Positions 47,833 through 59,559 of a DNA stretch of 64,000 nt are shown here, piece by piece. The stretch spans positions 1,908,501 through 1,972,500 of the forward strand of contig JACATO010000310.1 of NCBI GenBank assembly GCA_018389105.1, given 5' to 3'. The translations under genes were made by a program, and so were the position numbers. The first letter of the stretch is position 1. Every line of letters starts with the position of its first letter. The notes under the pieces are model-generated. The model ran no database searches. It saw nothing but the letters and a program-made list of their open reading frames with translations, and was not told the DNA's origin. Source of the DNA: Nautilus pompilius (taxonomy: Eukaryota; Mollusca; Cephalopoda; Nautilida; Nautilidae).

Positions 47833-50325
47833 CGGTCCCCGATCTACTGTAATTCACGTTAATACAAATTGCTTGCAGTGTGAGAAAATAATGGGTCCAG
47901 CCCCCAACAGCTCGATACCGGTTGGAATTGTGCGGTCCTGTTTACGAAAAACCAAACAAAACAAAAAAAAAACTACAAAAAAAACTACAAAAAAACAAAG
48001 TCGAGGAAGCAGACGCCATTACCGGAAGCCCTCGGCGGTCCTGTCGGTTAGAGCCGCCAGGTAAAATCGGTTACGTCGCGACAGGGTGGGGCGGACATGG
48101 CGACGGAACCCCTAAATCGGCAGCAGAGGCGGAGCGTCCGAGAACAAAGCGTTGGTGCCTTGGAAGGGAAGCATGCAAAGGTTCTTCCATCCAATTATCT
48201 AAGACTGACAAAACATCCTCGGCAATTTACTGAATTGTCATCTTTAAACAGGAAACTACAATTATTGATTTATTTTCATGAGTTAAAAGTCGGTTTTATA
48301 TTCTATATATTCGCTTCTTTCTTTTTTTTTTTGAAAGGGAGATAATTAACAAGAGTAAACATCCGAGCTACCCTTTTAACTATGAAACTTATATTGGAAT
48401 TAGCCGCGAAGTTTCATTTCCCGAAAATAGGCAGGCGGAATTGGTTCCGTAAGAGTTTCCAAAAGTCGCCCTTTTATTCGCTGCTCTGACCGGCATTCGG
48501 GTCCCAGAATGCCATCGATAAGGAAGACCGTATCCTTCGTTTCATGCGATGTTTAGCATCTTCTTGCGGTTTCCTTCAACTAAAGCATTTCTCCGTTGTA
48601 TATTTTACATCCGCAGCAGGAAAGATCTAAGTAGGCTCCGACAAAGCAGCAAGTTTTAAATCAAGAGCGCATCACCCTGTCATAATGATCTGGCCACGTT
48701 TTCTTATATCACAGTCTGTTAGTTTGTTGCCAGGAACCGTCAGATAAAGACAAGCAATAGAACGGAATTACTTTCGCTTGCACTCGGTCGATCCATCTTT
48801 CGCATCACGGCTCGGTCCATGTTTCTCCACGCCCACAGGAGATCGCTCTTTGTAGTTTCTTCATAATGAACGCGAATGGGTCACGATCCAAATGCTAGGT
48901 GGTGTGCATTTAAAATGGCAATGTACCGGGCAGAAATTAAACGTCTTTCTACAAGCACCACTCCTGGTTGTCCATCTCGCAAGATCACATCCCATACCTC
49001 AGCACAGTGGCATGTATGTTCGCTGTGCGGCGAAGCTACTGAGCTTGAAGATCTTCGTTAGGCTTTCTCCAAAGCAAGGTACGAACTTCTGAAATCTGAA
49101 CTTATCGGAGAAAAGAGTGGTCGGGGGTCCTGCCTGACGTGTCTTTTAGTATGGCCTCTTAAAGTATTTTATTCCTATCGAACAGAGGGAGTTTCTTACC
49201 TGCTACTCACTCTCTCCAAGTCGCTGGAGATAATATCGGACTATCAATGGACTCCTGTGCGGACGTAGGAATCTGCGGCTTGTTTGGTGTCGTGCTGAAG
49301 GCTTTCCAGGCCCGCTTCGCCTCAACGAAACCGACCCCGGTATTGGCCGTAGATTCACGAGAACTGTCGAGATTCTTGGAAATCTGCTGCTGACCTTGTC
49401 TGCTCACACTCTGATGTCACACCTTCGAATAAACGGGGAAAATGTCGCAGAGTTTGCCTGTTTTGCGTGGCGATATTGCACCCCAGTCGTTCTGGATTTC
49501 CATTATATGTACCGAAATATGTCCGCTGCTGTTAGATATATTCGTTTATGCGGGTTACCGAATTAATATGACAGATCACTGTGCACAGTAAAGAAAAATA
49601 TATATTAAATCTATTATCGAGACTGCTTTAAATGCTGCTGTCAAGCCTCAATCTTAACTATGGCATTCGGTGACTTGAAATCGGATCATGCGGCCTCGGA
49701 TGTGAAATAGAGTGCAACCGGAACCGGAAATAAAAATTCGTGTTAGGTTATAAATACAATTTTTATTCAGTGCACATTGTTTGGCAATACGGTGGTTAAA
49801 TCAGCTTTAAAAGTATTTTAAATTCAAATTTTGCTTCTACATATAAAAGATAATATTTTTCTTAAAAAAAAAAAACGATCACGTCTACAATGAAACCGAA
49901 CAATCAATTGGAATATTTTTTACCAGTCTTGGTCAGCTATCTGCCTGCATGCACACGTGTAACGGCATTACGTAGAGTTGAATCAATTACGGATTTCGTC
50001 AAAAACTTCCGGTCCCACCCCAAAACCATTCCGAACACTATTGTTAAGCGTTACGTTCCAAGTTCGTCAATGGGATTCAGTTCTGGTGAGCCAGACTTCA
50101 GTGCTAGGACGATTTTGTTGTTGCGTAAATGTTGGTCGGCGCAACTACAAGGCGATAAAATGAAATAAACCTAGATAAAGTTATGGAATAAGCAGATGCC
50201 GTGTGTTGGTCAGGGCCCGCTTTGTAAGACTTGGGCTGGTGTGTAGCAACCAACAAACATCCTCACATTTAGACATTTACCTTTTCTCACCCCCCCACCT
50301 TTTTTCCCCCTTGTAAACAACACAG
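47174..50325 (+). other. Probable first intron of the membrane-protein gene
   Basis: No other exon is supported. It contains a (TTA)-rich run at 47557-47590, a (CT)n run at about 47785-47832 and unique sequence. The 177-codon minus-strand frame at 47156-47689 is antisense to the donor region and shows only low-complexity content. Confidence 0.4.
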
Positions 50326-50475
50326 CGAAGTCGATCGTCCCTTTCTACCTGGTTGACGTCGGCCTCAGCCGGATGAGGCAGCGAATTGCGGAAGTCGTAA
50401 AAAAACAAATTTTTTTGTGGTCTCCATTCTTTAATTACCGGAAGAGATTCATCCTGAACATCTCTATCGCTTCCT
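50326..50475 (+). CDS. Candidate second coding exon of the membrane-protein gene
   Basis: A pyrimidine-rich tract (50282-50312) leads to the acceptor acacag (50325). The following 150 bases are open in the phase left by the first exon, giving AKSIVPFYLVDVGLSRMRQR and onward, and end at the donor T/GTAAGT (50475/50476). The exon is symmetric (phase 1-1). The match of phase, acceptor and donor is suggestive, but the peptide has no recognised family and part of it is A/T-run derived, so this may be chance. Confidence 0.3.
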
Positions 50476-53400
50476 GTAAGTTTTAATCGAAGGCAGATAT
50501 TAATATCATTTTTTGTTATTTAATTTATTTTATTGATATTAAATAAATTTATAACCTGTATGGTCTCACTTAATTTCTTCTGTTTGATCAGGAATGTGGC
50601 GATTCGTTTAGATTTGAAATTATGTTTTTAATATCGCTAATTATTCGTTTCTTTTTTTAATCCAAGGAATACTTTAAAGCAAATTAACGTGATCAACGTA
50701 AATTCATCACGATTGGAATGTTAACATTTCCTGACGAACGAATCCTTGAGGCGAGCGAGATATATATATATATATATAAATGTGTTGGTAATTGAAGGCT
50801 TTGGGGTGAAAAGAAAAACAGGTACGCACGATGACTGGAAATACTTATGTTCTTTCATATCTGTTGCTACACTCTTCCAAGCATTTTTGAGATATTTCAT
50901 TTCATCGAGCAACTAAGATTTTATCCGGTAATATTCTTATTTTGAAATATATATATATATAATCTGCATAATCAATTGGAATATCAGCAGGAATTGATTG
51001 AAGGCTATTAACTATTTTCTATGGATTTCTTTTAAATAGAGAAGTGGGAAATTGGGTGAAACAGAAAGGGAGCGCCTTTCTTCATTCTGCCAGACTTTTA
51101 CTACCCTCCTGTAATTAGCAGGTTAAAACGTAATCCGAACAGAGGACAAAGCGAATTAATTCGTTATTTAAAATGTTTAGCAAAAAATGGAAACAAACAA
51201 AAAAAAAAGTCCGAAAAGAAAGGGGGGGGAGAGAAACGATCTACAAAGTTCGTGTGTTTGCAGAATACGTTTGGCAGATAATATTATTCGTAAACAGGGG
51301 CGGAGAACTTCCTACGCTTTCACTAAACGGCATTGCGTTACCTGACTTTTCCGGATAACCTCCCCATTATCTCGTGACGTCATGCAATCTGGACCTCTAG
51401 CGGGTAGAAGTAAAATTTATAAATCAGGCGATAACTTTCATTCCTTACTGGGTCTGCAAAATTTCCGACTTTGGAATCGAGATTGTTTGAAAATAACATT
51501 AAAAACCCCTTTCATCTGTACGACGTATATTCCCAAACGGTTCAAATATTGTCATTAATAGTTAAAAGGAACCAACTTGCATATACAGAAACGCCATGTT
51601 TACCGTGAGTAAAAAGGTTACCGGTCTCGGCATAGAAACCGTGTTCATGGCATCACACTTCAACTTTGTTTCAAATTTTTCATTTAATGTGGTTAACGCT
51701 GTCTATGTATTGGATCTCTTCTTCTTTTTTTGTTTCAATTTGCTTAAGACTTGCTAATAAAACCGTTTTCTTTATAATCCTGATTTTTTTTTTCTTTCCC
51801 TAATTGCATGCCACCGTCTTCCATCGAATGCTGGCATTAATTTGTACTGGTTAAATACGGCTGGTTGTTCCTGAAAATCAGTCTTACCCCCCCAAAAAAA
51901 AAAAAAATTAAGAAAAGCGAAACAAGCAATGGCGTCTCTTTAATTACATCGGATTATCTCTGTTGACTGAGGGACACGACACGCTTCTTAATGGCGTACT
52001 TCGCCCGCCCGCATCATCGGATAGGTATGTTGCATGTGCCGTACATAAAAGGGCCATATCGCTTTGATACTGAATAATTTACTACAGGAAATAGACGTGA
52101 TGCAAGACTTTCCGATTACACTACGCTACAAAAGACCTCATCAGAGGATTATTTTTCACTTGAACATCACGAATAATTAATGTTGAAATATGCATGAATA
52201 TCCTGACGCCCCACGCACTCTTTGCGCAGCAGTAATTCGGTGACGAAGTTTGCTTTAGGTAGAAATACTGTCTGCCTAATAACAACATACCGCATTTGAA
52301 ACTGCATTCTTGTGTCAGTGTGGTGTTGTCAGGGAAACAGGGCATTTCGCAGTCATAGAATCAGTCAATAGGCTGTCAAGACGCTTCCTATTAATATTAA
52401 TAAGAGAGAAAGGGGGAGGGGGACATATAAGAATTTGCATAAAAGGCATCAGCAGAGAGTGGGGGAAATATCGCAGAACGGTACAGAAGAATAGCAAGTT
52501 TACACAACAAGAAAAAGCTGTTTTTTGTCGAAGTACAAAATATGGCGAAGTACACATAAAATATAAAGTAATTCATGATTATATATAAATATATAATATG
52601 AACATCGATTAAGATTAAGACATTTTTTTTTTTTGAAAACTGGAGCTTCAGGCTGTTGGATGAAAGGTCTGAACCTGTGAATTCTGCATGACGCCATAAA
52701 TACCATCAGCCTAAAAGAATATCGTCGACATCGAAGGTCGCTAGAGCATCAGTCATCGGGTCTCGTCACGTTTTATTCCCAACGAGATCAGATCGATCCG
52801 AAAATTGTCAACGTTCATTAGCTCCAAAATTACCAGCTCAGCGTTAGAGAGACCGTCATCTTGATGCAGAAGGCACCATCTTCACATCAGCAACAACGTG
52901 ACTTAATCTTTTTGTTTTACATCGCCGTCATCGTCAGCCCAGACTTCCAAAAGAAACTCCCCCCCCCAGGTGATAATTTTTTGTTTACGTAAGCGGCCAA
53001 AATTATTAAGAATTCCTTAGCTGTTTTAAGCGAATAACGAACATTTTTTGTGTGTCACAATGAAAAAAAAATTCGCATTTTCAGCGAAATGAAGCTTCCG
53101 TTTGTGTTTTTTTTTTAATATATCTATGAGTCTCTGCACTACGATTGTTGTGGAGATGCGACCACAAGATGATAAAGGGTAAATAATTCAGAAACCAAAA
53201 AAGAAAAGGTACTGGTTAAAATATCGAATTGGTTATGGTGCAGCTCCACCTATACAGAGCAGATCGTGTGATGGAGTGGTATCAGTCGTCGTCTTGACTC
53301 CTGTGATGACAGCGGTGAAAACCACTTTAACCCTCTCCTGTTCAGAAATGGTAAAGTCTGTTCATTCCATCCCCCCCCCAAAAAAAAAATACAGACTGGA

Positions 53401-54348
53401 AATATAATAATTCTAGCAGGAGATTTCGTATTCTGGATTGTGTTAGAGCAGAGAGACAGAAGAAACCAGTTTACGGTTCGTTAATATTAAAGCCGACGGT
53501 CGCGGACTCGCACGCTATGATAACTGAATAATAAATTATAATTTAAATTTTTTTTGGTTGCATAATTGTTTTGTCGGCCGGCCAAAACTCGGGCGCGAGA
53601 ATATGACATCGGGAGTAGTATTGATTGATTGCCGAACAGGTCGTCGTCCTCAGATGACGTACCTCAGCCGTTAGTTCACCAGCCTGTTTTCATTTTTTTA
53701 ATCCATGCTTAAAAGCCAATCGAAGACCCTTATCCGGTCTGGTGTTCGGTGGCACGGCTAGGGCTTCTGCTATATCTCTTGATATTTATAGTCGTAATCT
53801 TTAAAAAATACAATTTTTTTTAATTAGCTGATAAATAGCGCGGTAAGTGATTTTATTAGTTGGAATTAAAATGCCTGTCGTTTAACAATTCTGCAACTCT
53901 TCGAACCCGCGAGGGATTTTCCAGACTCGCTTCTTGCCGCCGAAAAGACTTTATTTTTTTTTTGTCCCTCGGGCATATCCCGTTAGTCCGCTAGAGCGCG
54001 CTGCTAAACGTCACGGTCGGGACAATCGTTCTGGATTCCACACTTGAACAGCCGGGACCACAAATATCGTGTTCATACTATTATTCTTCACCGTGGACCC
54101 AGCACCACTCACTGCTTTTGTTTTACGAACCGCATTTTTTTTACATCAAAAAACAAAGAAAAGAAGGCGGCGTAGTTTTGACAAAGAATGAGTCGTTCGC
54201 TTAGTTCGCGCTCTTCTCTTGTATCATCTTACTCTGTTTGGTACAGAGAAGGAAAGAAGCGAAAATCCGTCCGAACTGATACGGAAATTTTGCATTTAAG
54301 AGGCTGCCAGTTACTTATGCAGTATCTACTCAACTCCTCTCTCCATCT
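50476..54348. other. Non-coding DNA
   Basis: No exon or transposon recognised. It has several short (TA)n runs (about 50758-50778, 50949-50960) and A/T and C runs. Confidence 0.4.
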
Positions 54349-54800
54349 CTCTCTCTCCCCCTCTCTCTCTCTCTATCTCTACCGACGTCATCTCTCTCTC
54401 TCTCTCTCTATCTGTACTGACGTCATCTCTCTCTCTCTCTATCTGTACTGACGTCATCTCTCTCTCTATCTGTACTGACGTCATCTCTCTCTCTCTCTAT
54501 CTGTACTGACGTCATCTCTCTCTCTCTCTCTCCCCTCTCTCTCTCTCTCTCTTATCTGTACTGACGTCACTCTCTCTCTCTCTCCTATCTGTACTGACGT
54601 CATATCTCTCTCTCTCTCTATCTGTACTGACGTCATCTCTCTCTCTCTATCTGTACTGACGTCATCTCTCTCTCTCTCTATCTGTACTGACGTCATCTCT
54701 CTCTCTCTCTATCTGTACTGACGTCATCTCTCTCTCTCTCTCCCTCTCTCTCTCTCTCTATCTGTACTGACGTCATCTCTCTCTCTCTATCTGTACTGAC

Positions 54801-54837
<37 letters not shown>
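54349..54837. repeat. CT satellite with about twelve perfect CRE palindromes (TGACGTCA)
   Basis: CT runs alternate with the box tatctgtactgacgtcat. I count thirteen boxes between 54384 and 54800: twelve carry the perfect palindrome TGACGTCA (the cAMP-response element consensus) and the first has CGACGTCA. Spacing is about 28-53 bases. It is related to the arrays at 20525 and 58319. Confidence 0.95.
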
Positions 54838-54840
<3 letters not shown>

Positions 54841-57384
54841 TTCTTCTTTCAGCCTTTTACCCTGACTCTCGTACACAAAATCTAGACATCCGGTTCTGAT
54901 TGACGGCTCATTATTACACTATCCATTTTGCTGCTTCTGACGTAATGGTTTTTGTACTTCCGGGCTGCGCTCTAATAGTCGTTGGTCGAGTTTTGACCGC
55001 CAGTTCTAGTCGAGCTAAGCTCATTAAATTCGGCCCGCAACGATAAATTCATTTGCCTCGAGAAGCAGTCCTTTTAACTCGAATTTTTTTTCCCTCGTAG
55101 CCATGAAACACAGAAAGAAAGAAGGGAAGAAAAAAAATCAGTTACACCTTTAGGGAGTGGAAATTTTCGAGCTAATTGATACATTAGAAAAAGAAAAAGA
55201 AAAAACATCAATCGGAAAACCAGCTACGCAGTTGTTAGCGCCGACGATGTTTCAATCGGTTCTCTCTATGTAACGATGTTTTTTGCGCTCAATATCCTAA
55301 GTAAATCAAACCGGCCATTTTACTAAGAATTGTAGCAAACTGTTTGTATTCATTACACTCGCCCTGAGCTTGACGAAATTGATTTATTTTTCTAGCATTC
55401 CCCCCATCTCTCTCTCTATTTCTTTGCCCCCCCCCCACCACCACCTTCAGAAGACACTGTTCTTTTTTATATCGTCATTCCAACCCTTAGCAGGCCCCCT
55501 ATTTGTCTTGGCCGGAAAACAAACACATTTATCTATCACAAAACAGAGCTAATGGCCAGGATCTGCTGCTTGTTGTAAAAATTGCGCACTTCCAGCGGTT
55601 TATTCTATATTAGTTTATTCTCAAGGGCTTCCGACCGTCCCCTCCCAAGCTGCAGTTTAGTTCACACCGTGTACTCAGCGCACTTCGCAGATTCTGTTTC
55701 TATATCTCAACCAAACCCCCTCACATATAAAACCGTGTCCGTATATCCGCAGCTGAAGGGGCCCGGATTCCGTCAGCCGGTGCGTACACTCAATACATTT
55801 TTAAATCTTATTATCTCTGTCATTTGTTGGTGGGGGAGGTTGCGCATAATCCACCGGGATGAATACTACGAATTCGAAAGCTAAGTTTTGGGATCGCCGA
55901 GGAAAGTGCGCTCCGACAGGCGACGGTCGTCACAGGAGGAGGACCCGACTGCCCGAGTCCGTATTCAGTTATCTCCCCATTGACGACTCTACCGCGCGGG
56001 CGATACCGGGCTGACCTCTATCGGTAGGAAACGGTTTTAACTACTCGTCTTGTGGTTAACGAAAAAGAAAACCTCGTCGAAAACGCGGCCGCGGGTCAGG
56101 TGTCTGCGGTTACTCGCTAAACCTCCGTCTTCCCGCCTTTGCGCACCTGATGACTTTTGCAACAATAGCCTGCCTTTCCGCGCCAACAGTTACTCGCCCC
56201 TGCCACCACCACCACCCCCCCCCCCACACACACACCCATGTTTCTCATGGAGGGAAACCCAGCAAAGAAGCGAAGTCAGAGTTCTGTCGGCGGTGCGCAA
56301 CCACCTGTCACCATCCTAAACCGTTCGCAAATATCTCTCTCCTCACTTGAAGGAGGGGAGGGGGAAAGAAGAAATAAATGCTTCTGTCAGTTTAAATCCG
56401 GAAATAAGTTCTCTCCTCCCCTCTCCAAGTCTACAACTAGTTTCCGTTACACGGAATCCCGATTAACCTTCAATTCAGTGTGGCTCACGAGAGAAGAAGC
56501 GAAGATCCGTTTCACTACTTCACCCGGTGGCTTGTTTAATATCATTAAATCTTAATATTTACACAAAATTGATAAAAAAAAAGAAGTAATCCTTCGATTT
56601 ACCGATTAACTACGGAAGACGGCCTCGCCCCCGGTTTTGGTCTGCGATCTCGTGGCCTGAGGGCCAACTGCATTTCTCGTTCTTAGAGACACCAATCGAC
56701 TTCAGTTAATGAAAGTTGCTGTCAGTCAACATGGTTTCAGAGAAGACCCCCAACTGGACCATGGTTTATAAATAGCTAAGCTGTTTAGAATAGAAAGGTT
56801 TCTTTAAAATATATGTAAATAAAGAAAATAAAAACAAAGCGTTTGTTCACTTTCAGTCTTACCTGTTACTGTTACTAATACAAAGTACGTAAGGGGTCCT
56901 CGACCTCACGGTCTGACCAAGAGCCCTGATTTTTATTCAGAAGTATCTTTACTCTCCGCCCTAAATTAGGGGGGAGGGGATTGACAGATTGGCTGAATGT
57001 GATCAGTTGTTAAATCACATTGGCGCACGGTTCGCCAAAAGTCGCCAGCCAAATGGTACATTAAGACTAGAATAATTACAAGCACGTTGCCCGCCTTCCT
57101 CTTCTTCTTTTTCTCGGGCCTAGGCTGAAGGGATTTGGTTTTACCTTGTCAACAGCAGGCCAGAGACTCATCTGGCCGTATAAGTGCATTTGTGGTGAAA
57201 TGGATCGAAATCCACCCATGTAATGAGTCATTGCAACAGGTCGTGCTGGAAATCGTCCGTAGGCTGTCACCTCTACACTGCTTTACCAATTAACCTATAA
57301 TATTAATTTCCAGAAAAAATTTCAGACTGTTTTAACTATTTAGTTCTTTTTAAACATGTACGAATTTTACCGGCGCTCTCCTGT

Positions 57385-57450
57385 CTAGAAGACCACAAAT
57401 AGCCCCGAGTGCGTAGTGCTGTGTGAGGTTCAGCTGTTTGTCACAGACAG
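57385..57450. repeat. Possible dispersed repeat, copy 4
   Basis: It contains agaagaccacaaatagcc, differing at one position from the copy at 27408, preceded in both by a ctct/cttctg-type stretch. Confidence 0.35.
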
Positions 57451-57807
57451 CGCTGCATAGATTATGACATTTCTACTTTTCTACTCTCACTTCAGAAGAG
57501 CTCATAAACCCAGTTTTGTTGGTCTTGTGATGATAATGAATATTAATAAAATTATAAATAGTAGTAGTATACATGAAAACTTTTGATTTTTTTTTTCTTA
57601 AAACTTAAAATTTTACTTATTCTTTATAGCTGGATGGGAAAGTAAAAGAGTCAGAGGTAAAGTCGCGGTTTAATCTACTTTCATTTGTTTTCCAAATCAC
57701 GTGTCTCATTCCACTAGAGCTCGTCTGTTAGAAATTATTTCTCCGAATGTGGTCGTCAGAGTGAACGCATTGCTTAATCTGCTGGTTATTCCTTGCTTTC
57801 TTTTCAG

Positions 57808-57863
57808 GAGATATGCGCCACAATGGGCTTACCCCTTCTGGCGAAAACCACCGGACTAATTGA
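57808..57863 (+). CDS. Candidate alternative terminal exon of the membrane-protein gene
   Basis: A strong acceptor (ccttgctttcttttcag, ending 57807) is followed by 18 codons open in the phase left by the exon ending at 47173, giving GDMRHNGLTPSGENHRTN and a TGA at 57861-57863. Joined to the candidate exon at 50326 it would stop at once, so the two candidates exclude each other in series. Support is only the acceptor and phase. Confidence 0.2.
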
Positions 57864-58024
57864 TACTGACGTACGCTATGGGTCGGAGCAGACGACCTCA
57901 TTAGGAAGCGGCTGACTAAGCAGTCGGATCATCTGATAAATGGTAATTCTTGAAAACTCTGCAGACGCTGGGAGAAATAGAAATTTTTGGCCGTATTATC
58001 AGATACTTGTATTTGCATTTGTAA

Positions 58025-58033
58025 ATAATAATA

Positions 58034-58088
<55 letters not shown>
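58025..58088. repeat. (AAT)n microsatellite
   Basis: AAT run with one early phase break. Confidence 0.95.
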
Positions 58089-58089
<1 letters not shown>

Positions 58090-58318
58090 TAAATTATTCT
58101 TGGTTACCTGTGCGGGCAGTCGCGGAAACACCTTTCCTTCTTTTCTTTGTAGCGTTGGCGCACTAAGACCGTTATCGTTCGCGCGGCTCCCTTCTTAGTG
58201 GCTTTTAATTCAAATTTTCATCATTTACTTTAAAACAAAGTAAGAGTTTTCTCTCGACTAAAAAGGTGAATGGAGAGTTTTAAACCGCGGGCATCTACGG
58301 GGTCAGTGACTGATCGTT

Positions 58319-58573
58319 CTCTCTTTCTCTGTACTGACGTCACCACTCTCTGTACTGACATCATCTCTCTCTGTACTGACGTCACCTCTCTCTCTCTCTG
58401 TACTGACATCATCTCTCTCTGTACTGACGTCACCTCTCTCTCTCTGTACTGACGTCACCTCTCTCTCTCTGTACTGACGTCACCACTCTCTCTCTCTCTG
58501 TACTGACGTCACCTCTCTCTCTCTGTACTGACGTCACCACTCTCTCTCTCTCTGTACTGACGTCACCTCTCCC
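58319..58573. repeat. CT satellite with eight perfect CRE palindromes (TGACGTCA)
   Basis: Units of ctctgtactgacgtcac separated by CT runs. I count eight TGACGTCA boxes and two TGACATCA variants, spaced about 21-33 bases. The array lies about 3.5 kb past the related array at 54349. Confidence 0.95.
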
Positions 58574-59557
58574 TCTCATATATTATATATCTCCAGTTAT
58601 TCGTGTTGCCGCATTGTCGTTTATATTATTATCATTATCTTTGTACGTCGACGACCGAAGAGAAATCACAATGAAGCACATATACTGTTTGCTTATTGAA
58701 TAAGTAAATAAAAAGACCCCTAAACGGCGAACAGAACGAGCCAATGTATTATAAACGAAAAAAAACAAAAAAAAAACAATTTAAAATAAAATGAAAAATA
58801 AACTCACTAAATGTCATCTTAAGAAAGATATATATGTTCAGGGAGAGGAAAGTCGCCTGCTTCCATTCTTTGAAAGCGAAGGTCGGTTGGTAAAATGAAA
58901 GTATGAAGTGGACGAGAAACATTTTCTATACCGAATCTACGCTTCTAAAATAAAACAGATTAACTAGGAACGAGCTTTTAAACCGAGAAATAATGGCACA
59001 AGCGGCCGGCAGACCTGACGTCACTAGGAGACCCGTTAGTCAGGGTGGCGTCATATGTGATGGCGTTGGTGACTTTTGCCTTTCCAAAGGTGGTGAGTCC
59101 TGCCAGCTTGGAAAAAAAAAATGAAAATGAAAGAAACACCAATGAATGATAAATAGTAAAACCGTTCTGTTCGAAACAAAGCCTGCAATAACCTACCGAC
59201 GTTTCGTGCACTTTCTATTATTAATAATTCAATACATTCACGGCCATCCAAGTGAGCAACAAACAGAAACAGTTCCGAAGTGTTACAGTTTCATTTACCA
59301 GGCGATCAACCCAAACCTCACCCACCCACCCTTCCTCCAGCAACGCGACTTTTATAAAATGAAAAAAAAGTTTCTTAAAAAATGTAATTACGAAACATCT
59401 AGGGGGGGAATAGCGGGCAAGGGGCCAAATCGGGAAACAGGAAGAAGTGTAGTGGGGAGAATATGCGAGCAGGAATCAGCTGTAGGTGGTCACTAAGGCC
59501 TGTGGTACCACACCCGACGAGAGGCAGATGAACCATAGCGGCTTTGCAAGCTGGTTA
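58574..59557. other. Non-coding DNA before the mariner
   Basis: No supported exon. The minus-strand frames near 58978-59251 and the plus frame 59146-59496 carry no known domain. Confidence 0.4.
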
Positions 59558-59559
59558 TA

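Larger units (their letters stand above)
54838..58024. other. Non-coding DNA
   Basis: No supported gene. Short frames such as 55582-55884 and 56050-56319 have no domain. It includes CpG-bearing stretches at about 55900-56300, a C-run followed by a short CA run (56211-56236), and the possible dispersed repeat at 57385. Confidence 0.4.

Noticed and set aside
54481-54696. Minus-strand frame repeating MTSVQIERERD
   Set aside because: Translation of the CT/CRE satellite, not a protein repeat.
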